Positions 8,080 through 15,788 of a DNA stretch of 36,870 nucleotides are shown in pieces; positions within the stretch are counted from its first letter, which is position 1, and every line of letters begins with the position of its first letter. The translations under genes and the position numbers were made by a program. The stretch comes from Vicinamibacterales bacterium (GTDB taxonomy: Bacteria > Acidobacteriota > Vicinamibacteria > Vicinamibacterales > JAMQPK01): assembly GCA_023717525.1 (NCBI GenBank), contig JAMQPK010000020.1:1-36870 (forward strand). The letters are read 5' to 3'. The notes under the pieces are model-generated. The model saw only the letters and a list, made by a program, of their open reading frames with translations. It did not search any database and had not been told where the DNA came from.

Positions 8080-9279
8080 ATGCGATCGTCCATTCTTCTG
8101 ACGCTGACGCTCGCCTATGGCGCTTACGGGTGTGGGCCGGAGCGCGTTATCGGCCCGACGACCGGCCAGTCGAACCCGTCGTCCCAGATCGTGGAGCCGA
8201 ACCCGTCGACCCAAGTGGTGGTGCCAAAACCGTCCCAAGTGGTGAACATCGACATCGTCGGACCAGGCAAGCCGAACGCGTATCTGGGCAGCGCTCCCGC
8301 ATACGTCGTGGCTCCGGGCGAAACGGCCCAATTCCGCGCCATCGCGAAGTTCGCTGATGGAAGCACCCAGGACGTCACGAGCGAGGCAATCTGGCGGAGC
8401 TCGAACTACAACTACCTTTCTGCAGGCGACTCCGGCCTGTTCACCGGACAAAAGCCTGGTACCGCCACGGTCATCGCCGAGATGCCTCCCTTGAGCGCGT
8501 ACGTCCCGACGAACCGATACCTACCGACGCATGACGTAGTGGTCTTGCCACAGAACACCTATGTTCTGGCCGGGCAGGTGTTTGAGTCGAGGGACCCTCT
8601 CGCGACCGTCGACGACGCGTATCTGGAGGTGAGGAGCGGCCCGGCCGCGGGCCAAGTTAGCAGCACCGGTTTCGCTGGCTATCGATTGTATGGGCTCACA
8701 GGCCCGACGACCGTGCGGGTGAGCAAGCAGGGGTATCAGACGCAAGAGCGCACGGTCACGGTCACCGATCACCAACTATTCGACATCGACCTGCCCTTAG
8801 CCGCCGCCCGGCTTGACGTCTCGGGGACGTACACATTCGTGCTGACGGCTGGGGATGACTGTGGTGTCGGCCTTGGAGATGGTGCCGTTCCGGAGCAGGC
8901 AAGAGAGCGACGGTACACGGCAGTCGTGAAACAGAGTGGACCAGCGCTCTCGGTCGAACTGTCTGGGGCGGTTTTCACGGAGCCCATGCCCAAAAACAGT
9001 CTGATCACGGGTCGGATCGAGCCTGGCCGCGTGTTGTTCGATTTGACGTGGTGGGATGCGAACTGGGACTCTGGTCCGCCTCGTATCGCCGAACGGCTGC
9101 CCTCGGGAGACGTCTTGATCGTGACCGGCACGGTAGCGGCGACCGTTTCGGACCGTCGCATCGCCGGCGCCCTCCAGGGAGGCCTTTACGTTTATCCAGC
9201 CGGCGCTGTCCCGCACGCAAGCGGGGCGACAGCCGCGTCTTGCTTCTCGAGGACACACAAAGTCGTCTTGTCGCGCTGA
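8080..9279 (+). CDS. Putative lipoprotein with Ig-like (BIG2-type) domain, function unknown
   Basis: A 399-residue exported protein. The ATG at 8080 is preferred because GGGAAGG precedes it and it gives a compact signal (RSSILLTLTLAYGAYGC); the cysteine would be residue 19-20, but the preceding AYG is an imperfect lipobox. Next come repeats of PNPSxQVV (see 8170-8247), then a bacterial Ig-like segment with FADGSTQDVTSEAIWRSSN, typical of BIG2 modules, and a carboxypeptidase-regulatory-like segment (GPTTVRVSKQGYQTQERTVTV). The last about 130 residues resemble no family I recognise. It is probably a surface or periplasmic structural protein. It converges on the TonB-dependent receptor gene with a 48-base gap. 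Confidence 0.72.
   Translation: MRSSILLTLTLAYGAYGCGPERVIGPTTGQSNPSSQIVEPNPSTQVVVPKPSQVVNIDIVGPGKPNAYLGSAPAYVVAPGETAQFRAIAKFADGSTQDVTSEAIWRSSNYNYLSAGDSGLFTGQKPGTATVIAEMPPLSAYVPTNRYLPTHDVVVLPQNTYVLAGQVFESRDPLATVDDAYLEVRSGPAAGQVSSTGFAGYRLYGLTGPTTVRVSKQGYQTQERTVTVTDHQLFDIDLPLAAARLDVSGTYTFVLTAGDDCGVGLGDGAVPEQARERRYTAVVKQSGPALSVELSGAVFTEPMPKNSLITGRIEPGRVLFDLTWWDANWDSGPPRIAERLPSGDVLIVTGTVAATVSDRRIAGALQGGLYVYPAGAVPHASGATAASCFSRTHKVVLSR
8170..8247 (+). repeat. Tandem 27-base coding repeat (PNPSxQVV units)
   Basis: Three consecutive units at about 8170-8196, 8197-8223 and 8224-8247 encode SNPSSQIVE, PNPSTQVVV and PKPSQVVN. Units one and two are 27 bases with the shared core GAACCCGTCG; the third is shortened to 24. 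The result is a short proline-rich linker between the lipidation site and the first folded domain. Such in-frame repeats often vary in copy number. Confidence 0.7.
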
Positions 9280-9327
9280 CGGTCGTCGCGACAGCAAGCG
9301 CCGCGGGTGATGCGTTGCCGTTCAGCT

Positions 9328-12300
9328 TCAGAATCCCATTCTGAGACCGAGGCGCACGTAGCGTTCGGAGTACTCGCGTCCCGAGCTCTGCGTCGAGTTG
9401 ATGACGCCGAACCCGTTGAGATTCCGCACGGTCCCGTCCGCATTGAGCTGCATGTTCGACACGTTCAGATTCGACGGATTGGCGAACGTCGCCCTGTTGA
9501 AGAGGTTGAATACCTCGAGCTTGAACTGCAGTGTCTTGGCGCCGCCGATATGGAACGTCTTGGTGGCGTTCAAGTCGAAATTGCGGACGCCGGGACCGCG
9601 AAGGCTGTTGAACGCGGTCGTCCCGAATCTCACGTCGGTCACGGAACGAAATGCCAACGGGTCAAAGTACGAACCGTTTGGCCCCGAATACCCGTTGATC
9701 GCCACATCGTCCTGAATCTGATCGGCTAGCTGAGGATTCCCGGGCGCGTTCAATGAGGCGGTGCTCGACGACACCGTGAACGGCGCTCCCGAGTAGGCCG
9801 AGAACGTTCCTCCCACCTGCCAGCCGCCTGCGATGGCCTCGAGCACGCCCCCGTTATTCAGGTGCGCGCGCCCTTCGCCGAACGGCAGCTGATAGATCGC
9901 CGAGGCATCGACCTTGTGAGGCGTGCTCGTGCCGAGCCGGTTCGCATTGAACGAGCCGCCGCCCTGCGTGGCTTTGTTCAAGTCGTAGTACTCGGGAATC
10001 GCGATCGTTCCTGCCCACCAGTTGATGGCGTGTGCGTAGGTATACGCCGAGGTGAATTGGAACCCATTCGTCATCCGGCGGCTGACGCTCAACTGCAGCG
10101 AGTCGTACGTCTGCTTGCCGACAGGCCTGAACACGTTCATGGCGGCTGTCGTTCGCAGATTGTTGACTAGTCCAACCTGGTTGAAGGGCTGGCTCGCAGC
10201 GCCGCCGCCAATCTGGCCGAAGTTGAGGTTGATTTGCCGGGTCGTGTCGTTCTGACGATTGGCCACGTAGCCGACGGTGACGTTCAAGGCATGCGGGAGC
10301 AATTTCTGGAAAGTCAGGTTCCAGGAGGTAATCGTTCCCCGCTCGTATTCACCTTCCAGCGTCGTGACGCCGGCGCCCGAGGGTAGCGAGACGACGCCGG
10401 AGGTGAGATCCAGCGACGGCACGAGAGGCACCCCTTCACTCAGCGATCCGACGGGCGTGAACGTGTTCGCCCCCGACTGGGTAATCGCGATGATCGTTGG
10501 AAACGCCTGGGCGATGCCGCCGACGCGCGAAATGGCGTTGTCGCTCTGTGGATTGCGCGAGAAGCCGGCGCGAATGACCGTATCTTCGGTTGGACGGTAG
10601 GCGAGCCCGAGGCGTGGCGTAAACAGATCCTTCTGTACCTTGATATCGCAAACCTGGGCACTGGCCGCCCCGATTCCGCACACTTGCAGCAGGTTCGTCT
10701 TGAAGTCGAACATCTCCAGGCCCCGGTCGGCTCTGGCGGGGAACGGATAGTACTCCCAGCGGATGCCGACCGACGCCGTCATCTTGGGGCTGATCTGCCA
10801 CTGATCGCGGAGATAGACGCCGGTCGCCCATCCGCGAACCGTGGCTGGCCACTCGGGCCCCTTCGCGCCATCTGTATCGAGGAGCGGCGTCATCACCTGG
10901 GCGTTGCGCGACTGCGGGAGACCAAGCAGGAAGTCGGCGAACTGATTGAAGGTATTCGGCGCGGCCCCGCCGCTGAGCGCCGTGGCACCGCCGTTGAAGG
11001 TGAAGACCGGCACCGCCGTTTCGTAATGGTTGAGATAGTTCTTCTGGACGTCGAAGCCGAACTTCACGTTGTGCGTGCCTTTGTTCCAGCCCGCATTGCC
11101 GCTGGCGACGAGCTGGTTGTCGGCGTAATCGCGCATCTGACTTGGCGTGACGAGCGCCCATCCTCCCATGTTGAACATCGGCGCCGCGCGGTCGCGCGAC
11201 CGCGGGGGCTGACACGCGTTGGGGATGGCGTAGTGATTGCCCCAGCATTCGTCCTCTGGACCCTCGGGCCCGACCCAGCTGTGATACGGCGTGTAGCCGA
11301 ACACCCCATCGACGACGAACGTCTGTGAAATGATCGAGGTCGCCAGGACCGACCCGCTCGTGATGTTCGCCTGCCAGAGCCGCCCCACGCTCAGCGGGTT
11401 GAATTCGGCGCCATCGAGCGAGGGAAAGATGCCGTGGCTGTTCTGCCGGCTCGTGAGCCAGCTGAGCCGGTTGTTCAGGTTGAGCCGGTTGCCCGGTGTC
11501 CAGGTGACCTTCGAATCGATCTTGTGAAGGGTCGATTCATAGTTATCGCGTGCGTAATAGTTGTCGGTGTAACCAGGGCCCGTCGGCAGGACGAGGTCGT
11601 CGAGCAGACTCTTCGAGATCGAGTTGATGCGATTGGCTGGAATGAAGTTGCAGCTCGCAAAGCGCGGATCCGCGGTCGACGTGACGCCCGGACAATTCGC
11701 AAACGCGAAGGGGACGCGGCCCGTGCCATTGGCGGCGCCCGTCAGCGGATCGTAAATGACCGTGTTGGCGTTCGAGAAGTCGCCCCGGCGGAGGTCGGCG
11801 GGCGCCAGGGTGTTCAGTCCGGTGGTGCCCGTGGAGACTTCGCCTTCGGCCAGCTGAACCGTGCCGTCCTTCACTCGACGGATCTCACTTTCGACGCTGA
11901 GGAAGAAGAAGAGCTTGTTTTTGACGATCGGACCGCCGAGCGTGCCGCCGAAGATGTTCTTCGTGTCATCTCCCTTGTCGGCGTTCGCCGGCAGAAAAAA
12001 CGGCCGGTTCTTCAATCCCGAAGCGGTGATGTATTCGAAAAGTGACCCGCTGATGTTGTTGGTGCCGCTCTTCACCTGCACGTTGACCGCGGCGCCGCCG
12101 GCCATTCCCTGGTCGGCGTCGAAGCTGTTGGTGACGACGCTGACGGTCTCGACGGCCTCGAGGGCCGGGCTGTAGGACTGAATGTCCGGGTACCACTGAT
12201 TGGTCACCGCCGCGCCGTCAATCCGGAACAGAGTGTTGTCTGGCGGCTGTCCGTTCACCGACACGCCCATCGATCGGGCAGGATTGTTGATGCCCCCCGC

Positions 12301-12807
12301 CTGGATCATGTACGGCTGCGCCACGCCGGGCATGAGACCGATGAAGCTCTGATACGAGCGGCCGCTCGTGGGCAGATTCACAATCTGCTCGCTCGTCGTC
12401 TGCATCTGGACTGCCGCCGACTCGGTCTGCAACACCGCCGCCGTCCCGGAAACGAGCACCGTTTCCTGGAGCGCGCCGATCGTCAACTTCACGTCGACAC
12501 GAACCGACGTGTTCTGCCTGACGACCACATCGCGCGAGCTGGCCGTCTGAAAGCCTGTCAGCGCCACATCGACCTGATAGGTACCCGTAGGAATGTTGGC
12601 GAAGTTGTATCCGCCGTTCGCGCCCGTGACGACTTCGCGCGACTGACTCGTTTCGTTGTGCGTAATCTTGACGGTGGCCCCGGGCACCGCGAGGCCGCTT
12701 TCATCGGTGACGTTGCCGACGAGCGTCCCGTACAGCGTCTGGGCCGATGCGAGACCCGGAAAGCCAAAGGACAATACGATGAGAACGCATGACAGCAGCC
12801 TCGGCAT
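9328..12807 (-). CDS. Oar-like TonB-dependent outer-membrane receptor with carboxypeptidase-regulatory domain
   Basis: An 1159-residue outer-membrane protein with signal peptide (LIVLSFGFPGLASAQ). Residues about 24-110 form a carboxypeptidase-regulatory-like beta-sandwich (GNVTDESGLAVPGATVKI, GGYNFANIPTGTYQVDVALTGF). A plug domain follows (about 125-240; IVNLPTSGRSYQSFIGLMPGV, SVNGQPPDNTLFRIDG), then a long beta-barrel ending YVRLGLRMGF, whose terminal Phe fits the BAM recognition signal. This architecture is strongly expanded in Acidobacteriota. These receptors import large or scarce substrates with TonB energy; the ligand here is unknown. GGGAGGG lies four bases upstream of the ATG. It is monocistronic and divergent from the secreted repeat protein gene. 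Confidence 0.92.
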   Translation of the reverse strand: MPRLLSCVLIVLSFGFPGLASAQTLYGTLVGNVTDESGLAVPGATVKITHNETSQSREVVTGANGGYNFANIPTGTYQVDVALTGFQTASSRDVVVRQNTSVRVDVKLTIGALQETVLVSGTAAVLQTESAAVQMQTTSEQIVNLPTSGRSYQSFIGLMPGVAQPYMIQAGGINNPARSMGVSVNGQPPDNTLFRIDGAAVTNQWYPDIQSYSPALEAVETVSVVTNSFDADQGMAGGAAVNVQVKSGTNNISGSLFEYITASGLKNRPFFLPANADKGDDTKNIFGGTLGGPIVKNKLFFFLSVESEIRRVKDGTVQLAEGEVSTGTTGLNTLAPADLRRGDFSNANTVIYDPLTGAANGTGRVPFAFANCPGVTSTADPRFASCNFIPANRINSISKSLLDDLVLPTGPGYTDNYYARDNYESTLHKIDSKVTWTPGNRLNLNNRLSWLTSRQNSHGIFPSLDGAEFNPLSVGRLWQANITSGSVLATSIISQTFVVDGVFGYTPYHSWVGPEGPEDECWGNHYAIPNACQPPRSRDRAAPMFNMGGWALVTPSQMRDYADNQLVASGNAGWNKGTHNVKFGFDVQKNYLNHYETAVPVFTFNGGATALSGGAAPNTFNQFADFLLGLPQSRNAQVMTPLLDTDGAKGPEWPATVRGWATGVYLRDQWQISPKMTASVGIRWEYYPFPARADRGLEMFDFKTNLLQVCGIGAASAQVCDIKVQKDLFTPRLGLAYRPTEDTVIRAGFSRNPQSDNAISRVGGIAQAFPTIIAITQSGANTFTPVGSLSEGVPLVPSLDLTSGVVSLPSGAGVTTLEGEYERGTITSWNLTFQKLLPHALNVTVGYVANRQNDTTRQINLNFGQIGGGAASQPFNQVGLVNNLRTTAAMNVFRPVGKQTYDSLQLSVSRRMTNGFQFTSAYTYAHAINWWAGTIAIPEYYDLNKATQGGGSFNANRLGTSTPHKVDASAIYQLPFGEGRAHLNNGGVLEAIAGGWQVGGTFSAYSGAPFTVSSSTASLNAPGNPQLADQIQDDVAINGYSGPNGSYFDPLAFRSVTDVRFGTTAFNSLRGPGVRNFDLNATKTFHIGGAKTLQFKLEVFNLFNRATFANPSNLNVSNMQLNADGTVRNLNGFGVINSTQSSGREYSERYVRLGLRMGF

Positions 12808-12985
12808 GCAACCCTCCCTGAGCGTTCTTCTGAAGGGCAGAGTCTAGCATCTGACCGGTTGACAGTTCCACCGCCGCGGCGCGACACTGACGACACACAG
12901 CTGTCATACTTGCCGTCTAATCTATGGACGGATTGAGAGAGACACGATGGATGAAACGGCCACGGCGCTGAAAAGGAGAAAGACT

Positions 12986-13549
12986 ATGACACGAAGTCGC
13001 GTACTTATCACGGGACTGGCTCTACTCGTCACAGCTGGGGTCCTTCGGGCGCAGGTCACGAAGGAGACCGAGACGCTCAAGGGCGCAGCCCAGGTGGTCA
13101 CCGAACAGATGACGGGGGAAGTCGTCTGGGTTCAGGGCAATACGCTCGTCGCCAAAATGCTGCCGCGAGGCTACTACAGCGTCTTCAACGTGAAGCCAGG
13201 TCGGGAGTTCATCATCGACGGACAGACCAGGCACATCGGTGATCTCAGGCCAGGCACGGTCTTGATCGCGACGGTGACGACGACCACACAGCCTGTGACG
13301 GTCCGCACGACGAGCAGCCTCACGGGTAGAGTGTGGTGGGTCCAGGGCAACTACGTGGTCCTGACCCTGGCAAACGGCGAGAACAAAGAGTACAACGTCC
13401 CCGACTCGTTCAGGTTCGTCGTCGAGGGCAAGCCCGCGTCAGTCTCTGAGTTGAAGCAGGGCATGAACGTGTCGGCCACCAAGATCGTCGAAGAGCCACA
13501 TACCGAGATGTCGGAGAAGACGGTCATCACGGGTAAGTCGCCCAAGTAG
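12986..13549 (+). CDS. Exported protein with two tandem copies of a ~55-residue domain, function unknown
   Basis: A 187-residue protein. I start it at 12986, where AGGAG lies eight bases upstream and the product begins with a signal peptide (MTRSRVLITGLALLVTAGV, cleavage after LRA). The mature part is an internal duplication: TGEVVWVQGNTLVAKM... and TGRVWWVQGNYVVLTL..., both continuing through a YxVFNV/EYNV strand, an IDG/VEG turn and a DLRPGTVLIATV / ELKQGMNVSATKI end. The pattern suggests two small all-beta folds (SH3- or OB-like), by inference only. Its 5' region is shared with the divergent TonB-dependent receptor gene. I recognise no named family. Confidence 0.75.
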   Translation: MTRSRVLITGLALLVTAGVLRAQVTKETETLKGAAQVVTEQMTGEVVWVQGNTLVAKMLPRGYYSVFNVKPGREFIIDGQTRHIGDLRPGTVLIATVTTTTQPVTVRTTSSLTGRVWWVQGNYVVLTLANGENKEYNVPDSFRFVVEGKPASVSELKQGMNVSATKIVEEPHTEMSEKTVITGKSPK

Positions 13550-13571
13550 GCAAGTAAGTAAGGATGGCGGG

Positions 13572-13706
13572 CTACGATTCGTGATTCTGTCGATACTCTG
13601 CCAACCACTGAGCGCTGACCGAGCCCATCCCCTCTTCTCGATGAAACCGTCGAGAGAACCACAAGAGGGATCCGACAACGACGGACAGGACGATCAGTGT
13701 GGTCAC
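13572..13706 (-). CDS. Small single-pass membrane protein, 44 residues
   Basis: This short gene starts at a GTG (13706-13704) overlapping the stop of the exported small protein gene as GTGA, and ends at TAG (13574-13572). The product opens with a hydrophobic helix (LIVLSVVVGSLLW), followed by a basic stretch FSRRFHREEG on the likely cytoplasmic side and the tail AQWLAEYRQNHES. One helix followed by a positive patch fits an inner-membrane micro-protein. Length, coupled start and sensible topology argue for a real gene. No function can be given. It would be transcribed with the exported 107-residue protein from the promoter region near 14027-14079. Confidence 0.65.
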   Translation of the reverse strand: MTTLIVLSVVVGSLLWFSRRFHREEGMGSVSAQWLAEYRQNHES

Positions 13707-14026
13707 GGCCTGAAGACTGCCTTGTTCTCGGTCTTCGCTATTTCCAGCGCGGCACGCGCGTCATCGGATTCTTTCATCTGACGCTCGGCCTCACGCTGCG
13801 GTGCTTCCTTGGCGTCTAGGCGAACGGCCTCGTGCGGCGACACGCCTCGCGAGGAGTATCGCGGCCGCCATTCGAGATCCTGCATCACGGCTGGACGCTG
13901 GTGAATCAGTTTGACGACGTCGCTGCCCAGCTGGAATTCTCGATAACGCACCCGGCCTTGCGCATTGAGCTGCGGCACCGACAGGAGGAGTATGGAGGCG
14001 CAAAGTGCTATCAGAGAGTTCTGCAC
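13703..14026 (-). CDS. Small exported protein, function unknown
   Basis: A 107-residue product with a signal peptide (LIALCASILLLSVPQLNAQ, cleavage near residue 22) and a charged mature part rich in Arg, Glu and Ala, with a helical C-terminal half (EAPQREAERQMKESDDARAA). The start is GTG at 14026. There is no Shine-Dalgarno sequence; a TAGCAT at 14039-14034 and the dyad at 14060-14079 would place the transcript start at or next to the GTG. The stop overlaps the start of the 44-codon membrane protein gene. It is divergent from the 58-residue membrane protein gene, with 84 bases between. I do not recognise the family. Confidence 0.62.
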   Translation of the reverse strand: MQNSLIALCASILLLSVPQLNAQGRVRYREFQLGSDVVKLIHQRPAVMQDLEWRPRYSSRGVSPHEAVRLDAKEAPQREAERQMKESDDARAALEIAKTENKAVFRP

Positions 14027-14059
14027 GTAGATGATGCTATGCGACGACCCCCGCCTTCC

Positions 14060-14079
14060 GCTGTGCAGAACAGCACAAC
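14060..14079. promoter_or_regulatory. CRP/FNR-like dyad, site 1, between divergent small genes
   Basis: The 7-6-7 dyad GCTGTGC-AGAACA-GCACAAC. On the plus strand it is followed after 19 bases by TATAGT (14099-14104) and, six bases on, by the ATG at 14111. The dyad centre would be about 41.5 bases before the predicted transcription start, the class II activator position. On the minus strand TAGCAT (14039-14034) lies 20 bases away and the GTG at 14026 is seven bases further, so the site may serve both genes. Confidence 0.6.
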
Positions 14080-14110
14080 TGCGAGTGGTACGAACAGCTA
14101 TAGTCGCTGC

Positions 14111-14287
14111 ATGTCACCAGAACCAATTCACGCACCAGTTGTCGATCAGGGTTTCGAAGATCGCTGGACGGCCTGGCAGGCGCGCGGAGCCGCAAACGAT
14201 CGCGTAACAAAGCGCAAGCTGTTCATCATGGCCGCCATTCTCCTCTTGTCTGTGGCTATCCTGAACGGCCTGTGGCTGCTTCAATGA
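14111..14287 (+). CDS. Small membrane protein, 58 residues, C-terminal helix
   Basis: Starts at ATG 14111 and encodes a soluble N-terminus with FEDRWTAWQARGAANDR, a basic KRK patch, then one transmembrane helix (LFIMAAILLLSVAILNGLWLL) ending at the C-terminus. This DRWxAWQARGAAxD-plus-tail-helix plan recurs in small bacterial proteins of unknown role as far as I recall; I cannot name a family. The TATAGT hexamer at 14099-14104 sits six bases before the ATG, so the mRNA is predicted to be leaderless, and no Shine-Dalgarno is present. An open frame extends further upstream to 13832, but it runs antisense through the neighbouring gene and lacks a supported start. Confidence 0.68.
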   Translation: MSPEPIHAPVVDQGFEDRWTAWQARGAANDRVTKRKLFIMAAILLLSVAILNGLWLLQ

Positions 14288-14310
14288 GACGGGTACTTCG
14301 CCTCTCCTGA

Positions 14311-14330
14311 GCTGTGCTATTCAGCACAGC
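14311..14330. promoter_or_regulatory. CRP/FNR-like dyad, site 2, upstream of the cold-shock gene
   Basis: A perfect dyad GCTGTGC-TATTCA-GCACAGC (it also reads as an 8-base stem with a 4-base centre). It lies 19 bases before TATTGT at 14350-14355; the predicted transcript start near 14362 leaves a leader of about 44 bases before the cold-shock ATG, which does carry a Shine-Dalgarno. No T-run follows the hairpin, so a terminator for the preceding gene is less likely. Confidence 0.6.
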
Positions 14331-14405
14331 CACCACCGTCGGCTCCGCGTATTGTTGTTTGCGAGTTTCAGCGGCGAATCAACGCACAGAAACAGGAAAG
14401 CACCG

Positions 14406-14612
14406 ATGGCGCCAACAAACGGCACGATCAAACGGCTCGTCAGCGACAAGGGGTTCGGGTTCATCGCAGCAGGCGACGGTCCTGAGTATTTCTTCCACCA
14501 GTCGGCTTGCCAGGAGACCTCGTTCGACCAGCTTCGCGAAGGGCAGGCGGTGACATTTGACGTCGGAAATGGTCCAAAGGGCCCCAGAGGCGAGAACGTC
14601 AGGCTGGCATAG
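14406..14612 (+). CDS. Cold-shock-domain protein
   Basis: A 68-residue protein of the CspA family, an RNA/ssDNA-binding OB fold. RNP1-like KGFGFIAA (about 15-22) and RNP2-like YFFHQSA (about 27-33) are both present, and TIKRLVSDKGFGFI is the standard first strand pair. The conserved aromatic residues are kept, although FIAAGDGPEYFFHQSAC is slightly divergent from V/DIFVHxS. The ATG at 14406 has AGGAAAG upstream; an in-frame start at 14352 would add an unconserved extension and would lie before the predicted transcript start. Its promoter region holds the perfect dyad at 14311-14330, suggesting control by a CRP/FNR-type activator. Confidence 0.92.
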   Translation: MAPTNGTIKRLVSDKGFGFIAAGDGPEYFFHQSACQETSFDQLREGQAVTFDVGNGPKGPRGENVRLA

Positions 14613-14682
14613 GCTCGGCGACTCGCAGTGAGCTAAGGGGTGCCAGACTCGCCGAAGGCAACGGTGGCGGCCTGCAGCCTCG

Positions 14683-14702
14683 CATGTGCCGTTTCGTACA
14701 GC
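14683..14702. promoter_or_regulatory. CRP/FNR-like dyad, site 4, upstream of the TPR-like gene
   Basis: CATGTGC-CGTTTC-GTACAGC: the left half keeps TGTGC and the right half GTACAGC is the variant also seen as GCTGTAC in site 3. Nineteen bases downstream is TAACCT (14722-14727), with the in-frame ATG at 14737, so the leader would be about three bases. It is the weakest dyad of the four but has the same spacing. Confidence 0.45.
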
Positions 14703-14736
14703 CTCGCCGGCGGTTTCCGCGTAACCTTCCAGATGA

Positions 14737-15549
14737 ATGACTCGAATAGCCTTCTTGGTCCTGGTGGCCATCGCTCTGGAGGCGGCCTCGACGGTGCCTG
14801 CACATGCCGATGCGCCCACATTGGCTGACGCTCAAAGCGCGTTCTTCAACGCGCACTACCAGACGGCGGCTGATCTTGCCCTCGCCCTGCAACCTTCGGA
14901 TGCGTCCGACCTCGCCGCTCATGAGGTCCGGGCCTCGGCGCTGCACTTCCAGCTACGCGATGCGCTCGGCGATAACTCCGACAAAGGGAAAGCGTTCAAG
15001 CAGTGCCTCGCGTGCCCCGATCTGCTGACGGCCTTTCTGAGCACCACGACCCAGGGGCAGGTTGTCGCGCGTGGGCGACTGCGGATGAACCCGAGCGATG
15101 CCGAGGCGCTGTTTTTTCTCGGGAAGCTCAACCTGATCTACGTGTGGCTGCAGGTGGAAACACTCGGGCGGAAGACCGGCTGGAATGAGTACTGGGAAGC
15201 CCGGAGATCGCTGGACGCCGTTCTCAAAGACAATCCGCAGCACAGTCGGGCTCGAGTCGCGAGAGCCTGGATCGACTACATCGTCGACACAAAAATGGCG
15301 AGAGGCACGCGCTGGGTGCTCGGCGGAGGCAGCAAGAAGCGCGCGTTCATCGGCGCGCGCGAAGCCGCCAGCGCCGAGTCAGAGTTCTTCATCCGCGTGG
15401 AAGCGGAGTTCGCGCTCTGGGAGATGCTGGTCCGTGAGCGGAACGTGCCAGAAGCCACGACGATCGCACGAAAGCTTGCACGGGACTTCCCGGAAAACCG
15501 CAAGCTCACCAGGTTTCTCAACGCAGCCGATCCGGGCCTCCGCCCTTAA
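14737..15549 (+). CDS. Exported TPR-like helical-repeat protein, function unknown
   Basis: A 270-residue protein with a signal peptide (IAFLVLVAIALEAAS..AHA). The mature part is alpha-helical with tetratricopeptide-like pairs: DAQSAFFNAHYQTAADLALALQ, MNPSDAEALFFLGKLNLIYV, ARRSLDAVLKDNPQHSRARVARAWIDYI, and VPEATTIARKLARDFPENRKLTRFL. There is a CLAC pair near residue 90. The segment TRWVLGGGSKKRAF with its glycine run is distinctive. It is probably a periplasmic scaffold or adaptor, since no catalytic motif is seen. ATG 14737 is chosen over 14733 because only it gives this frame. No Shine-Dalgarno is present and the promoter predicts a near-leaderless mRNA. It converges with the 62-residue protein gene. 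Confidence 0.75.
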   Translation: MTRIAFLVLVAIALEAASTVPAHADAPTLADAQSAFFNAHYQTAADLALALQPSDASDLAAHEVRASALHFQLRDALGDNSDKGKAFKQCLACPDLLTAFLSTTTQGQVVARGRLRMNPSDAEALFFLGKLNLIYVWLQVETLGRKTGWNEYWEARRSLDAVLKDNPQHSRARVARAWIDYIVDTKMARGTRWVLGGGSKKRAFIGAREAASAESEFFIRVEAEFALWEMLVRERNVPEATTIARKLARDFPENRKLTRFLNAADPGLRP

Positions 15550-15568
15550 GGGGCCGGGGCACCGCGTC

Positions 15569-15757
15569 TTAACGATCGATCCATTCAACGTAGCCGCCCA
15601 GAAGTCCGTCGCGCACGATCATGATCTTGAGGATGCGCTCCTCGCGGAAGAGCTCGGCCGCTCCGAGGCGCGCGGCCTCGATTGACACATAGCGAGTCGA
15701 CGCCGGCGGTAGTGCAGTGGCGGAACCGCGTCTCATTGTCGGAATCAGCCTGAACAT
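15569..15757 (-). CDS. Small protein, 62 residues, function unknown
   Basis: The product starts MFRLIPTMRR and continues with a helix (YVSIEAARLGAAELFREE) and a beta-rich end (ILKIMIVRDGLLGGYVEWIDR), which looks like a compact alpha/beta fold. I prefer ATG 15757 to an in-frame start at 15805 because TACAGT (15769-15764) lies six bases before it and the dyad at 15789-15808 is spaced as for the other promoters here; the upstream start would be inside the dyad. It is predicted to be leaderless. There is no signal peptide or membrane helix. The stretch 15809-15953, upstream, holds nothing I can support beyond a weak dyad-like sequence. Confidence 0.58.
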   Translation of the reverse strand: MFRLIPTMRRGSATALPPASTRYVSIEAARLGAAELFREERILKIMIVRDGLLGGYVEWIDR

Positions 15758-15788
15758 GAAATCACTGTAGGCCACCGGTCGTCTTTCG

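Noticed and set aside
9005-9297. Minus-strand frames inside the lipoprotein gene end
   Set aside because: They overlap the coding region of a protein with an export signal and Ig-like domain and show only Arg/Pro-rich shadow composition.
14311-14330. Reading the perfect dyad as an intrinsic terminator for the preceding small gene
   Set aside because: No T-run follows on either strand, and its spacing to the -10-like hexamer equals that of the three other dyads.
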